A DNA stretch of 64,000 bases from Leifsonia sp. 1010. GTDB lineage: Bacteria > Actinomycetota > Actinomycetes > Actinomycetales > Microbacteriaceae. Shown here piece by piece: positions 44,427 through 53,192 of the stretch. The position numbers and the translations under genes are program-made. The notes under the pieces were generated by a model that was given only the letters and a program-made list of their open reading frames with translations, was not told the DNA's origin and searched no databases. Location: contig NZ_JAVDSL010000004.1 in NCBI RefSeq assembly GCF_031455295.1, positions 1-64,000 on the forward strand, read 5' to 3'. Numbering within the stretch: the stretch's first letter is position 1; each line of letters begins with the position of its first letter.

Positions 44427-46921
44427 TTGTTCTCACCACCCGCGGTGCTTCCGGAGGACAGGCCGCCGAAGCCGAAGCCACGGCGAGCGGGGGCGGCGGC
44501 CGGCGCGGTCTCCGTGACGGCCGGAGCCGCAGCCGGGGCCGGGGCGCCGGCGCCGACCGACGCGAAGCCCTTGCGGCCGCCGCTGATCTCCTCGGCCTTG
44601 TTGACCTTCACGGTCGACTGCTCGGCCTGGTGGCGCGGCTTCATGTGGAGGTAGTACGTCGTCTTGACGCCCTTCTCCCAAGCCGCGTAGTAGATGTCCA
44701 TCATGTCGCCGAGGTCGCGCGTCTCGAGGTACATGTTGCGGCTGATCGCCTGGTCGATCCACTTCTGAGCGCGGGCCGCGACCTCGATGAAGGCGTACGG
44801 CGAGAGCTGGAAGCTCGTCTTGAAGGTGGCCTTCACGTCGTCGGGGATCTCGGCGATGTTCTGGATGTCGCCCTGCGAGCGCAGGATCGCCTCACGGACG
44901 TCCTGCCAGATGCCGCGCTCCTGCAGCGTCTCGACCAGGTTGCGGTTGACCTCGAGGAACTTGCCCGAGGAGGTCGACCGGCTGAAGATCTGCGAGAACT
45001 GCGGGTCGAAGCCGGGCGTGGTGCCCGCGACGAGACCGATGGACGCGGTCGGTGCGATGGCCATGAGGGTGGCGTTGCGCATGCCGCCCTTGACCTTCTC
45101 GCGGAGGCGGTCCCAGTCGAGGCGGATGGTGCGGTCCACCGTGATCGGGACGCCGCGGTCGGCCTCGGTGAGGGCGATCGAGTCGTAGGGCACCAGACCC
45201 TGCGACCAGCGCGAGCCCTCGAAGTTCGGGTACGCGCCGCGCTCCTGCGCCAGGTCGGCGCTCTCGTCGATGGCGGCGTACGAGACGTGCTCCATGATCT
45301 CGTCGATCAGCTGGTAGGCCTCTTCGCTCTCGTAGCTCAGGCCGAGCTTCTCGACGACGTCGGTGAAGCCCATGACGCCGAGGCCGATCGCGCGGTTCTG
45401 CTGGTTCGAGTAGTCGGCCTCGGGAACGCTCGACACGGTGATGTCGATGAGGTTGTCGAGCTGACGGACCGCCTGGCGGGCGCTGGCCTCGATGCGCTCC
45501 CAGTCCATCTTCCCGTCGACCAGGTGACGCGACAGGTTGATCGACGCGAGGTTGCAGACCGAGACGTTGTCGCGGTCCTGCGGCAGCGTGATCTCGGTGC
45601 ACAGGTTCGAGAGGTGGATGGTGCCGGTGTTGTTGTTGAGGGCACGGTTGTTGATCGTGTCCTTCCAGGTCAGCCACGGGTGGCTGGTGGTCTGGAGGCT
45701 CATCAGGATGTCCTTGAACTGCGCGCGGGCGCTGATCTTCTTGAACATCTTGAGGTTGCCGGCCTCGGCCTCGGCGACGTAGTACGCGTAACGCTCCGAG
45801 AAGGCCTTGCCGTACAGCTCGTTGAGGTCGGCGACCTCCAGCGGGTCGAAGAGGTACCAGTCCTCGTCGTTCTGGACGCGCTTCATGAACTCGTCGCTGA
45901 TCCAGACCGCGGTGTTGGCGGTGCGGGTGCGGCGGTACGGGTCGCCGGAGTTCTGGCGGAGGTCGAGGAACTCCGGGAAGTCCATGTGCCAGTTCTCCAT
46001 GTAGAAGCACAGGGCGCCGAACTTCTTGCCGCCGCGGCTGACCGCGCGGAGCACCGAGTCGATCGTGTGCATGAACGGGATCGGACCGGTGGAGGTGGTG
46101 TTGTTGGAGCGGATGGGTGAGCCCTGTGCACGCAGCTTGGTGACCGAGAGGCCGATGCCGCCGGTGCCCTTGGTGAGCCACATGACGTCGCGGACGCTCT
46201 TCGCGATGTGCTCGATGTCGTCCTGCATCTCCATGACGAAGCAGTTGGAGAGCTGCGGGTAGGCGGTTCCGGCGTTGACCAGGGTCGACCCGGCGGCCAG
46301 GTACTCGAGCTTCGACATCTTGTCGTAGAACGCGATGGCGTGGCTGGTGGGGTCGGCCTCGTTGAGGGAGAGGCCCATCGCGATGCGCATCCAGAAGAAC
46401 TGGGGCACCTCGAGGGAGTCGCCGTTGCGCGCCTTGATGCCGTAGCGGTTGTTGAGGGTGACGACGCCGATGTACTTCAGCAGCTCGTCGCGCGAGGGGT
46501 CGAGGTAGCCGGCCAGACGGTCGAGGTCGAACGCCGTCGTGAAACGGCCGTCGAGCAGGGTCTCGGCGACGCCGCGCTCGATGTAGCCGCGGAAGCGGGA
46601 GGTGTGAAGCTCGACGAGCTCGTCGTGGCCCTCGTAGTCGCCGAGCACGCGCTTGTAGATCGTCTTGAGGAGGAGGCGTGCGGCGACGGTGTCGAACGCC
46701 GGGTCGTCCTTGACGTTCTGGAGGGCGACCTGGATGACCGCCTCGTCGAGCTGCTGCGTCGTGATGCCGTCGAACAGCGTGAGCTCGAGCTCGCTCGCGA
46801 TCTGCGTCACCCACGTGATGTTCTCGTCAAGACCCTGGGCCGCATTCTCGATGGCCAGGTTGATCTTGTTGGCGTCGTACGGCTCGCGCTCGCCGTTGCG
46901 CTTCACGACTGTGATTGCCAC
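44423..46921 (-). CDS. nrdA: Ribonucleotide reductase alpha subunit, lacking its own C-terminal CxxC
   Basis: The 832-residue class I alpha subunit starts with an ATP-cone (MAITVVKRNGEREPYDANKI). Catalytic elements are C227 (LSNCFV), N439-C441-E443 (NLCTE), C456 (VSVCNLAS) and the radical-transfer Tyr pair in TTYYLHMK. After that pair comes an Ala/Pro/Gly-rich linker and the stop after GGENK, with no terminal CxxC; that motif is in the overlapping micro-ORF. GTG start with GGGAGAGA 4 nt upstream. Candidate NrdR boxes overlap the promoter. The subunit pairs with the class Ic-type NrdB; no nrdH/nrdI is present, arguing against class Ib. Confidence 0.95.
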   Translation of the reverse strand: MAITVVKRNGEREPYDANKINLAIENAAQGLDENITWVTQIASELELTLFDGITTQQLDEAVIQVALQNVKDDPAFDTVAARLLLKTIYKRVLGDYEGHDELVELHTSRFRGYIERGVAETLLDGRFTTAFDLDRLAGYLDPSRDELLKYIGVVTLNNRYGIKARNGDSLEVPQFFWMRIAMGLSLNEADPTSHAIAFYDKMSKLEYLAAGSTLVNAGTAYPQLSNCFVMEMQDDIEHIAKSVRDVMWLTKGTGGIGLSVTKLRAQGSPIRSNNTTSTGPIPFMHTIDSVLRAVSRGGKKFGALCFYMENWHMDFPEFLDLRQNSGDPYRRTRTANTAVWISDEFMKRVQNDEDWYLFDPLEVADLNELYGKAFSERYAYYVAEAEAGNLKMFKKISARAQFKDILMSLQTTSHPWLTWKDTINNRALNNNTGTIHLSNLCTEITLPQDRDNVSVCNLASINLSRHLVDGKMDWERIEASARQAVRQLDNLIDITVSSVPEADYSNQQNRAIGLGVMGFTDVVEKLGLSYESEEAYQLIDEIMEHVSYAAIDESADLAQERGAYPNFEGSRWSQGLVPYDSIALTEADRGVPITVDRTIRLDWDRLREKVKGGMRNATLMAIAPTASIGLVAGTTPGFDPQFSQIFSRSTSSGKFLEVNRNLVETLQERGIWQDVREAILRSQGDIQNIAEIPDDVKATFKTSFQLSPYAFIEVAARAQKWIDQAISRNMYLETRDLGDMMDIYYAAWEKGVKTTYYLHMKPRHQAEQSTVKVNKAEEISGGRKGFASVGAGAPAPAAAPAVTETAPAAAPARRGFGFGGLSSGSTAGGENK

Positions 46922-47018
46922 TGTCTCTCCCTCATTCGCTAAGCCGCGTGAGCGGCGGAAATCCCCGCGGAACCGTGCCTTCCCGCATCGGGGGGAGGCT
47001 GACCGGCTCTGTGTGCTC

Positions 47019-47069
47019 GACCACTATATAGCGGGGGTCCGACATTTCCACTCCCCCACATCTAGTGGG
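47019..47069 (-). promoter_or_regulatory. Candidate NrdR boxes over the nrdA promoter
   Basis: Two NrdR-box-like 16-mers lie upstream of nrdA: GACCACTATATAGCGG (47019-47034) and CCCCCACATCTAGTGG (47053-47068), the right half of the second (ACATCTAGTGG) matching the actinobacterial consensus. The box starts are 34 bp apart, slightly more than the usual 31-32. The first box overlaps the -10 TATAGT (minus strand, 47028-47023). NrdR repression of this operon is the natural prediction. Confidence 0.55.
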
Positions 47070-47076
47070 CGTGTCG

Positions 47077-47184
47077 TCCACAGATGGGGAGAAGTTATGC
47101 ACAGTTTCCACACCCCGCGAAGGGGGGATGGACAGTGTGGATACTCCCGCGGAACCGCCTTCGCGACCGATAGTGTGGATGGCT
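47077..47184. promoter_or_regulatory. Cluster of DnaA-box-like 9-mers between nrdA and the MFS gene
   Basis: Several near-matches to TTATCCACA cluster here: TTATGCACA (47095), TTTCCACAC (47106), TGTGGATAC and TGTGGATGG on the other strand. The spacing is irregular and there is no AT-rich stretch, so this is not a replication origin; DnaA control of nrd expression, as in E. coli, is a possible reading. The -10-like TAGTGT for the MFS gene is at 47171-47176. Confidence 0.35.
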
Positions 47185-48396
47185 GTGAGCACCTACACGA
47201 GCCTCCTGAAGACGCCGGGCGTCGCCCGCATCATCGCGGCTCAGCTCACCGCACGCTTCCCGTTCGGCATGCTGTCGCTCGCCTTCCTGCTGCACATCGA
47301 GCGCGTCCACGACTCGTACGGCGCCGCGGGTCTGGTGCTCGGCGCGATGAGCATCGGGCAGGCCATCGCCGGCCCGATGACCAGCCGCCTGATGGGCGTC
47401 CTGGGCATGCGGGTCGTGCTCTGGACGACGCTCGCGCTGTGCTCCGTCGCGGTCGCCGCGATCGGCCTCTTCGTCATGCCCATCCCCCTGACCATGGGCG
47501 TTGCGTTCTTCGCCGGGCTCAGCATGCCGCCCATCCAGCCGGCCGTCCGCACCATCTATCCGAAGATGGTCAACTCGCGGCAGCTGACCCCGCTGTTCTC
47601 GCTCGACGCCTCGGCGCAGGAGATCATCTGGATCGCGGGCCCGGTCGCCATCACTTTCGTCTCGACCCAGATCGGAACCGTCGAGGGCATCCTGATGTCG
47701 GTCGCGATCATGCTCGCCGGCGGCTGCTGGTTCATCTCCTCGCCCGAGGTCGGGCGCGTGCGCATCCCGCGCAGCAAGCGGCGGTTCGGGACGGTGCTGG
47801 CGCGTCCGCCCGTGCTCCTCGCGACGGTCGTCGGCTTCCTGCTGATCGGCTCCTGCTCGGCGGTCGAGGCCGGTGTGGTCGCGACGTTCGGCGAGGGGTC
47901 GCCCTTGGCCGGCATTGTGCTCGCCATCTGGTCGCTCGGCTCGCTGGTCGGCGGCCTCGCGTTCGGTCACGTGCCGATCGGTCCGTGGGCGACCGCACGC
48001 CGCATGCTCATCGTCTTCGTCGGCGTCGTGCTGTCGACGTTCATGCTGTGGTCGTGGTGGGGGCTGTCGCTCACCCTCCTGATCGCCGGACTCGGCATCG
48101 CGCCCGCCCTGGCCGTGCTGTTCGCGATCGTGTCGGCGAGCGTGAAGTTCTCGGACACCGCGGAGGCCTACGGCTGGGTCGGAACCGGCCAGCTCATCGG
48201 AGCCGCCCTCGGTTCGGCGCTCGCGGGCTTCCTCATCGACGGGGTCGGTGCGGTCGGCGCCTTCTGGGTGGCCGGGGCCTTCGCCCTGGTCGGCTTCGTC
48301 GTGCCCGCCCTGGCGCACCGCATCCACCCCGACCTGCGCGGTCGCGACGCCTCTCCCATCCCCGACACCGAGCCCGTCCCCGTCCAGCCCTCCTAA
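47185..48396 (+). CDS. MFS transporter
   Basis: A ~403-residue major facilitator with 12 predicted helices; the inner-loop motif after helix 2 is GPMTSRLMG, and the helix-rich repeats are clear, but no substrate signature is recognised. I chose the GTG at 47185 because TAGTGT (47171-47176) ends 8 nt before it; an ATG 6 nt upstream (47179) would lie too close to the hexamer, and a GTG/ATG further upstream would add a low-complexity extension. Soluble substrate class unknown. Confidence 0.8.
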   Translation: MSTYTSLLKTPGVARIIAAQLTARFPFGMLSLAFLLHIERVHDSYGAAGLVLGAMSIGQAIAGPMTSRLMGVLGMRVVLWTTLALCSVAVAAIGLFVMPIPLTMGVAFFAGLSMPPIQPAVRTIYPKMVNSRQLTPLFSLDASAQEIIWIAGPVAITFVSTQIGTVEGILMSVAIMLAGGCWFISSPEVGRVRIPRSKRRFGTVLARPPVLLATVVGFLLIGSCSAVEAGVVATFGEGSPLAGIVLAIWSLGSLVGGLAFGHVPIGPWATARRMLIVFVGVVLSTFMLWSWWGLSLTLLIAGLGIAPALAVLFAIVSASVKFSDTAEAYGWVGTGQLIGAALGSALAGFLIDGVGAVGAFWVAGAFALVGFVVPALAHRIHPDLRGRDASPIPDTEPVPVQPS

Positions 48397-48412
48397 CCCC
48401 CTAACCCCTTTC

Positions 48413-48473
48413 GCCGAAGTGCACGTAGTGGCGGCTATTTCACGGTTTTAGCGACCACAACGTGCACCTCGGC
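48413..48473. repeat. Intergenic inverted repeat, family C copy 1
   Basis: Two 25-nt arms, 48413-48437 (starts GCCGAAGTGCACGT) and 48449-48473, pair with a few mismatches around an 11-nt loop. The whole 61-nt element recurs in the opposite arm order at 49424-49484, on the other side of the AbiEi/DUF559 gene. Confidence 0.85.
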
Positions 48474-48484
48474 AAAGCCGGGGC

Positions 48485-48493
48485 TGTGGATAA
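48485..48493 (-). promoter_or_regulatory. Perfect DnaA box (TGTGGATAA)
   Basis: An exact match to the DnaA consensus TTATCCACA on the minus strand, in the short leader of the AbiEi/DUF559 gene. Isolated; significance unclear. Confidence 0.3.
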
Positions 48494-48523
48494 CCGGATG
48501 CGCGGGGCCGCGGCCGAGACGAT

Positions 48524-49417
48524 GTGCAGATGGGACGACATCTCGCCGAACTGGACGACGCGCTCACCGACGGCCCCTTCACCACGCGAGCGGGTGCTGA
48601 GACGGGGGTCACCCGCTCCCGGATGCGCGCCGGCGACCTCATCACGCCGATTCGCGGGGTCCGCATCCCCCTCCGGGCGGACGGTTTCGAAGCCCGGCTA
48701 CGGGCATACGCTCTGCACCGCGAGCGGGATTTCGCGTTCAGCCACACGACGGCGGCCCGGCTGTACGACATCCCTCTACCGGCGGAACTCCCGCCAGGCA
48801 TCCACGTCAGCGTGCCCGACCCCGGACGACCGCCGTCGATTCGCGGGTTCATCGGACACAAGCTGCGCCGCTGGGATGTGCGCGTGGTGGGGGGCTTGCC
48901 CGTGACGACACCGGAGCAGACCTGGATCGACCTCGCCTCCCTTCTGTCGGTGTCCGCCCTCGTCGTCGCCGGCGACTTCGTGATCGGCGGACGTCATCCA
49001 CTGACCGACAAGAACGCCCTGCGTGCAGCGATCTCTGCCTCGTCGGGTCGGCGAGGCATCGCCCGCGCGCGATCGGCCTTCGAGACGATTCGCGTCGGCT
49101 CCGAGTCGCCGGGCGAGACGCGTTTGCGCCTCGCGTTGCACGAGGCCGGCTTGCCCGAGCCACTCCTCAACGTCGATATCTGCGACGACGACGGCCGCTT
49201 CGTCGCTCGTGCGGACCTTGCCTACCCCGCGTCCCGGATCGCGCTCGAGTACGAGGGCGATGTCCACCGCGTGGATCGGGCGACCTGGATGAAGGACATC
49301 GGCCGCCGGGAACGCGTAGAAGACCTGGGTTGGCGCATGGTGCGGGTGACCGCGGCGGACCTCCGCGAGCCGCACACCCTCGCGTCCCGGGTCCGTCACC
49401 TGCTCCGCACCCGGTGA
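48524..49417 (+). CDS. AbiEi-like/DUF559 (Vsr-type endonuclease fold) orphan protein
   Basis: A 297-residue protein of the type very common in Microbacteriaceae: an N-terminal winged-helix-like segment (FTTRAGAETGVTRSRMRAGDLITPIRGV) as in AbiEi antitoxins, then a C-terminal DUF559-type, Vsr-like nuclease core with the RIALEYEGDVHR motif (acidic E-x-E/D). No toxin partner (AbiEii) is adjacent, so it is an orphan; role may be defence or DNA repair (unproven). It is bracketed on both sides by family C repeats. The GTG start (48524) or the ATG two codons later are both plausible. Confidence 0.7.
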   Translation: MQMGRHLAELDDALTDGPFTTRAGAETGVTRSRMRAGDLITPIRGVRIPLRADGFEARLRAYALHRERDFAFSHTTAARLYDIPLPAELPPGIHVSVPDPGRPPSIRGFIGHKLRRWDVRVVGGLPVTTPEQTWIDLASLLSVSALVVAGDFVIGGRHPLTDKNALRAAISASSGRRGIARARSAFETIRVGSESPGETRLRLALHEAGLPEPLLNVDICDDDGRFVARADLAYPASRIALEYEGDVHRVDRATWMKDIGRRERVEDLGWRMVRVTAADLREPHTLASRVRHLLRTR

Positions 49418-49423
49418 ATGATC

Positions 49424-49484
49424 GCCGAGGTGCACGTAGTGGTCGCTATTCCGCCGGAATAGCCGCCATAACGTGCACCTCGGC
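49424..49484. repeat. Intergenic inverted repeat, family C copy 2
   Basis: Arms 49424-49450 (GCCGAGGTGCACGTAGTGG...) and 49458-49484 are complementary over 27 nt with three mismatches and a 7-nt loop. It is 61 nt long like copy 1, with left and right arm variants exchanged. It starts 7 nt after the AbiEi/DUF559 stop. Confidence 0.88.
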
Positions 49485-49490
49485 GAGGGG

Positions 49491-50471
49491 TCACCAGCGG
49501 GGGTGGACGGAGGCGCGGAAGTGAGTGTCGTAGATGCGGTGGACGGCCTCGCCGAAGCCGGAGGGGAGGCGCACGTCGGCCGCCGCCGCGTTCGCGCGCG
49601 CCTGCTCGGGCGAACGCGCGCCGGGGATGACGGTGGTGACGCCGTCCTGCGCGATGATCCACGCGAGTGCCGCCTGCGCGGGCGTCGCGCCCTCGGGCAC
49701 CAGCTCCGCGAACTCGCGCGCGGCCTTCACGCCCTCCTCGAAATCCACGCCCGAGAAGGTCTCGCCCACGTCGAACGCCTCGCCGTGGCGGTTGTAGGTG
49801 CGGTGGTCGTCCGCCGCGAACGTCGTCTGCTCGCTGTACCGGCCGCTCAGCAGCCCGGAGGCCAGCGGAACCCGCGCGATGATGCCGACGCCGGCCTCGC
49901 GCGCGGCCGGGAGCACCCGGTCGAGCGGCTTGAGGCGGAAGGCGTTCAGGATGATCTGCACGGTCGCCGTGCCGGGCCGGGCGATCGCCGCGAGGGCCTC
50001 ATCCACGGTCTCGACGCTGACGCCGTAGTTCTCGATGGCACCCTCTTCGACCAGGGTGTCGAGCGCGTCGTACACGGCGTCGGTCGAGAAGACGGGAGTG
50101 GGAGGGCAGTGCAGCTGGACCAGGTCCAGCCGGTCGACGCCGAGGTTCCGGCGCGAGCGGTCCGTCCACTCGCGGAACTTCGGCAGGGTGAAGTTGGCCG
50201 GATCCTGCGCCTCGCGCCGCCCCATCTTGGTCGCGACGGTGAGGGGCAGTTCGGGGTGCTCGGTCACGAACCGCCCGATGATCTGCTCGCTGCGGCCGTC
50301 GCCGTAGACGTCGGCGGTGTCGAAGAAGGTGACACCGGATTCCGCCGCCGCTTCGAGCACGCCGAGGGCATCGTCTTCCGACACGTCTCCCCAGTCCGCT
50401 CCGAGCTGCCAGGTGCCGAGTCCGACGACCGACACCTCCCGTCCTGTTCCACCGAGGATGCGCTGTTCCAT
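49491..50471 (-). CDS. Aldo/keto reductase
   Basis: The 326-residue AKR11-type oxidoreductase: TFFDTADVYGDG holds Asp and Tyr, ATKMGRRE the Lys and LVQLHCPP the His of the catalytic tetrad; TTVIPGARSPEQARAN is the NADPH-binding C-terminal loop. Substrate unknown. It is the third AKR of the window (also 21871 and 31670) but not close in sequence to the others. Confidence 0.9.
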   Translation of the reverse strand: MEQRILGGTGREVSVVGLGTWQLGADWGDVSEDDALGVLEAAAESGVTFFDTADVYGDGRSEQIIGRFVTEHPELPLTVATKMGRREAQDPANFTLPKFREWTDRSRRNLGVDRLDLVQLHCPPTPVFSTDAVYDALDTLVEEGAIENYGVSVETVDEALAAIARPGTATVQIILNAFRLKPLDRVLPAAREAGVGIIARVPLASGLLSGRYSEQTTFAADDHRTYNRHGEAFDVGETFSGVDFEEGVKAAREFAELVPEGATPAQAALAWIIAQDGVTTVIPGARSPEQARANAAAADVRLPSGFGEAVHRIYDTHFRASVHPRW

Positions 50472-50480
50472 GCCCTCAGC

Positions 50481-51092
50481 CTATGCCGGGCGGGATGCGG
50501 TGTCCGGGGGTTGCGCTCCGCCGCTTCCCGGCCACCACGCCGGCGTGAGCCGCCCGACGAGAGCGAGGAACGCATCCACGTCCCGCGGCCGCGGGCGCGT
50601 GAGCCAGACGTCGATCGCCCCAATGGTGCCGTCGGCGAGGTAGCGCGCGATCGCTCGGCGTTCCATGTCGTCGTCCGCCGGGACGACGAGGCTGTGCTGG
50701 TGGAGGAGCAGTTCGACGGATGCCTGGAAGTGCTCGCTGAGCATGGCGTGCAGACTTGCCGCTCCGCTCTCGGTCCCCAGCCCGCGCCGGTAGATGATGT
50801 CGTGGTCGTCGACGTGCCGCAGCACCGCACGGGTGACGCCGACGACGGCGGCTCCGGCATCCGACGGCTCGACGTCGACGAGGTACTCGGCGCGCAGCGC
50901 ATCCAGCTCCGACCGCAGCACGCTCTCCAGCAGGGCGGCGGGCGACGGCGCGTACTCGTACACGGTCGAGCGGTGGACGCCGGCCGCCGCGGCGAGCGCC
51001 GACACCGTGACCTCACTCACCGGCCCGCGACTGGCGAGGTCGAGGATGGTGGCGCTCAGCCGGGCGAGCGTCTTCTGCTGGCGTGCATCCAC
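50481..51092 (-). CDS. TetR-family transcriptional regulator
   Basis: A 203-residue TetR-like repressor: HTH at about residues 27-46 (VSALAAAAGVHRSTVYEYA) and a helical ligand domain. It diverges from an SDR gene; a perfect 11-bp-arm palindrome lies between them. GTG start. It probably represses the SDR gene and may also control itself. Ligand unknown. Confidence 0.85.
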   Translation of the reverse strand: MDARQQKTLARLSATILDLASRGPVSEVTVSALAAAAGVHRSTVYEYAPSPAALLESVLRSELDALRAEYLVDVEPSDAGAAVVGVTRAVLRHVDDHDIIYRRGLGTESGAASLHAMLSEHFQASVELLLHQHSLVVPADDDMERRAIARYLADGTIGAIDVWLTRPRPRDVDAFLALVGRLTPAWWPGSGGAQPPDTASRPA

Positions 51093-51102
51093 CGCACGAT
51101 CG

Positions 51103-51135
51103 TACAATGGAGTTATCCGACAGTTGTCGGATAAC
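51103..51135 (+). promoter_or_regulatory. Promoter and palindromic operator between TetR and SDR genes
   Basis: TACAAT (51103-51108) is an ideal -10 for the SDR gene. Immediately downstream is a palindrome with perfect 11-bp arms, GTTATCCGACA at 51112-51122 and its inverse at 51125-51135, separated by GT. It covers the expected transcription start and lies just before AAAGGAG (51137-51143). The geometry is that of a TetR operator repressing the SDR gene. Confidence 0.75.
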
Positions 51136-51149
51136 GAAAGGAGATTTTC

Positions 51150-51905
51150 ATGGCTCAGTACGACGTCGCCGACCGGTCCGCGATCGTGACCGGAGGCGGC
51201 TCGGGCATCGGCCGCGCCATCGCGCTCACCCTCGCGGCGAGTGGCGCTTCGGTCCTCGTGACCGACCTGAACGAGGAGCACGCGAAGGCCGTCGTCGACG
51301 AGATCACTGCGGCCGGAGGCACCGCTCGCGCGCTCGCCGGCGATGTGACGGACCCGGAGTTCGCGACCGCCAGCGTCGCAGCGGCGAACGAGCTCGCCCC
51401 GCTCCGCATCGCCGTCAACAACGCCGGGATCGGCGGAGCGTCCGCGCCCGTCGGCGAGTACCCGGTCGACTCGTGGAGGAAGGTCATCGAGGTCAACCTC
51501 AACGCCGTCTTCTATGGGATGCAGCCCCAGCTTGACGCCATCGCGGCCAACGGCGGCGGCGCCATCGTGAACATGGCGTCCATCCTGGGCAGCGTCGGAT
51601 TCGCGAACTCCTCCGCGTACGTCACCGCGAAGCACGCCCTGCTGGGCCTCACGCAGAACGCCGCGATCGAGTACGCCGGGCAGAACGTGCGCGTCGTCGC
51701 TGTCGGCCCCGGTTTCATCCGCACCCCGCTCGTCGCATCGAATCTGGATGCGGACACCCTGAAGTTCCTCGAGGGCAAGCACGCGCTCGGCCGCCTGGGC
51801 GAGCCGGAGGAGGTCGCCGCGCTCGTCGCGTTCCTCGCCTCCGATGCCGCGAGCTTCATCACCGGCAGCTACCACCTGGTCGACGGCGGCTACACCGCCC
51901 AGTAA
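51150..51905 (+). CDS. Short-chain dehydrogenase/reductase under TetR control
   Basis: A 251-residue classical SDR: TGGGSGIGRAIA (residues 13-24), NNAGIGG, and YVTAKHALLGLTQ (YxxxK) with a Ser upstream, ending YHLVDGGYTAQ. NAD(P)H-dependent alcohol/ketone chemistry; the substrate is not known, but the divergent TetR suggests an inducible detoxification or catabolic step. Strong AAAGGAG ribosome-binding site. Confidence 0.9.
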   Translation: MAQYDVADRSAIVTGGGSGIGRAIALTLAASGASVLVTDLNEEHAKAVVDEITAAGGTARALAGDVTDPEFATASVAAANELAPLRIAVNNAGIGGASAPVGEYPVDSWRKVIEVNLNAVFYGMQPQLDAIAANGGGAIVNMASILGSVGFANSSAYVTAKHALLGLTQNAAIEYAGQNVRVVAVGPGFIRTPLVASNLDADTLKFLEGKHALGRLGEPEEVAALVAFLASDAASFITGSYHLVDGGYTAQ

Positions 51906-51982
51906 TCCTCCACAGCCTCCGGCTTTCCACAGAAGAGCCGGAGGCCTGCCGTGCTCGGTCGCGCTCGCCTAGGGTGAGGAAC

Positions 51983-53158
51983 GTGACCGAGCACGACACC
52001 TCCCCCGACACCACTCTGCTGTCCGACGACCTCCTCTCCCGCATCCGGGAGCGCGCCGCCGGCTACGACCGCGACAACCGGTTCTTCACAGAAGACTTCG
52101 CCGAACTGGCCGACGAAGGCTACCTCCGCGCCCTCGTGCCGAAGGAGTTCGGCGGCCTGGGGCTCAGCCTGCAGCAGACCGCGCGCCTGCAGGCGCGCCT
52201 GGCCGGGGCCGCGCCCGCGACCGCCCTCGCCGTGAACATGCACCTGGTCTGGACGGGCATCGCCAAGACGCTTCGCGACCGGGGCGACGACTCTCTGGAG
52301 TTCGTGCTCCGGGAGGCCGGCCAGGGCGAAGTCTTCGCCTTCGGTCTCAGCGAGGCGGGCAACGACCTGGTGCTGTTCGGCTCGACGACGGAGGCGCGCC
52401 CGGAATCCGACGGGTCGTATCGGTTCCACGGCAGGAAGATCTTCACGTCCCTCTCCCCCGCCTGGACCCGGCTCGGCACGATGGGCCTCGACAGCACGAG
52501 CGACGACGCCCCCAAGATCGTGTACGGCTTCATCGAGCGCACCGGCGGCGGCTTCGAGATCCGGGAAGACTGGGACACGCTCGGGATGCGTGCGACGCAG
52601 AGCAACACGACGGTGCTCGACGGTGCGCGGGCCTCTGCCGACCGCGTCGTGCGGCGCCTCGACCCCGGTCCGAACCCCGACCCGCTCGTGTTCGCCATCT
52701 TCGCGAACTTCGAGATCCTGCTCGCCGCGGTCTACACGGGCATCGGATCACGGGCTCTCGATCTCGCGGTCGAAGCGGCCCACCGCCGCACGAGCCTCAA
52801 GAACGACGGGCGCAGCTACGCGAACGACCCGGACATCCGGTGGCGCGTCGCCGAAGCCGCGATCGAGCAGGATGCCCTGCTCCCCCAGCTGGATGCGCTG
52901 GCCGGCGACGTCGACACCCTCGCCGACCACGGCCGGCTGTGGTTCCCGAAGCTGGTCGGGCTGAAGGTCCGGGCCACCGAGACCGCGCGGCGGGTCGTGG
53001 ATCAGGCCATCCGCGTCTCGGGCGGGTCCACCTTCTTCGCCGGCAACGAGCTGGGGCGCCTGTACCGCGATGTCCTCGCCGGGATCTTCCATCCATCCGA
53101 CGCCGAGTCGGCGCACAACACCGTCGCGAACGCCTGGCTCGGGCCGACAGAAGACTGA
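51983..53158 (+). CDS. Acyl-CoA dehydrogenase-like flavoprotein
   Basis: The 391-residue protein has the acyl-CoA dehydrogenase fold: an N-terminal helical domain (LVPKEFGGLGLSLQQ), a middle beta domain (AFGLSEAGND, GRKIFTSLSP) and a C-terminal helical domain ending SAHNTVANAWLG. The typical catalytic Glu position is not obvious; the family also includes DszC/nitroalkane oxidase-like monooxygenases, so a monooxygenase role is possible. GTG start with TAGGGT (51970-51975) ending 7 nt upstream and no ribosome-binding site. It is followed by the M24 peptidase after 34 nt, with its own ribosome-binding site. Confidence 0.82.
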   Translation: MTEHDTSPDTTLLSDDLLSRIRERAAGYDRDNRFFTEDFAELADEGYLRALVPKEFGGLGLSLQQTARLQARLAGAAPATALAVNMHLVWTGIAKTLRDRGDDSLEFVLREAGQGEVFAFGLSEAGNDLVLFGSTTEARPESDGSYRFHGRKIFTSLSPAWTRLGTMGLDSTSDDAPKIVYGFIERTGGGFEIREDWDTLGMRATQSNTTVLDGARASADRVVRRLDPGPNPDPLVFAIFANFEILLAAVYTGIGSRALDLAVEAAHRRTSLKNDGRSYANDPDIRWRVAEAAIEQDALLPQLDALAGDVDTLADHGRLWFPKLVGLKVRATETARRVVDQAIRVSGGSTFFAGNELGRLYRDVLAGIFHPSDAESAHNTVANAWLGPTED

Positions 53159-53192
53159 ACCGGGCACGACAGCACCGGGAGAGGAGACGCAC

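Noticed and set aside
47077-47184. Replication origin
   Set aside because: Only a few imperfect DnaA boxes, no AT-rich unwinding element and no dnaA/dnaN nearby.
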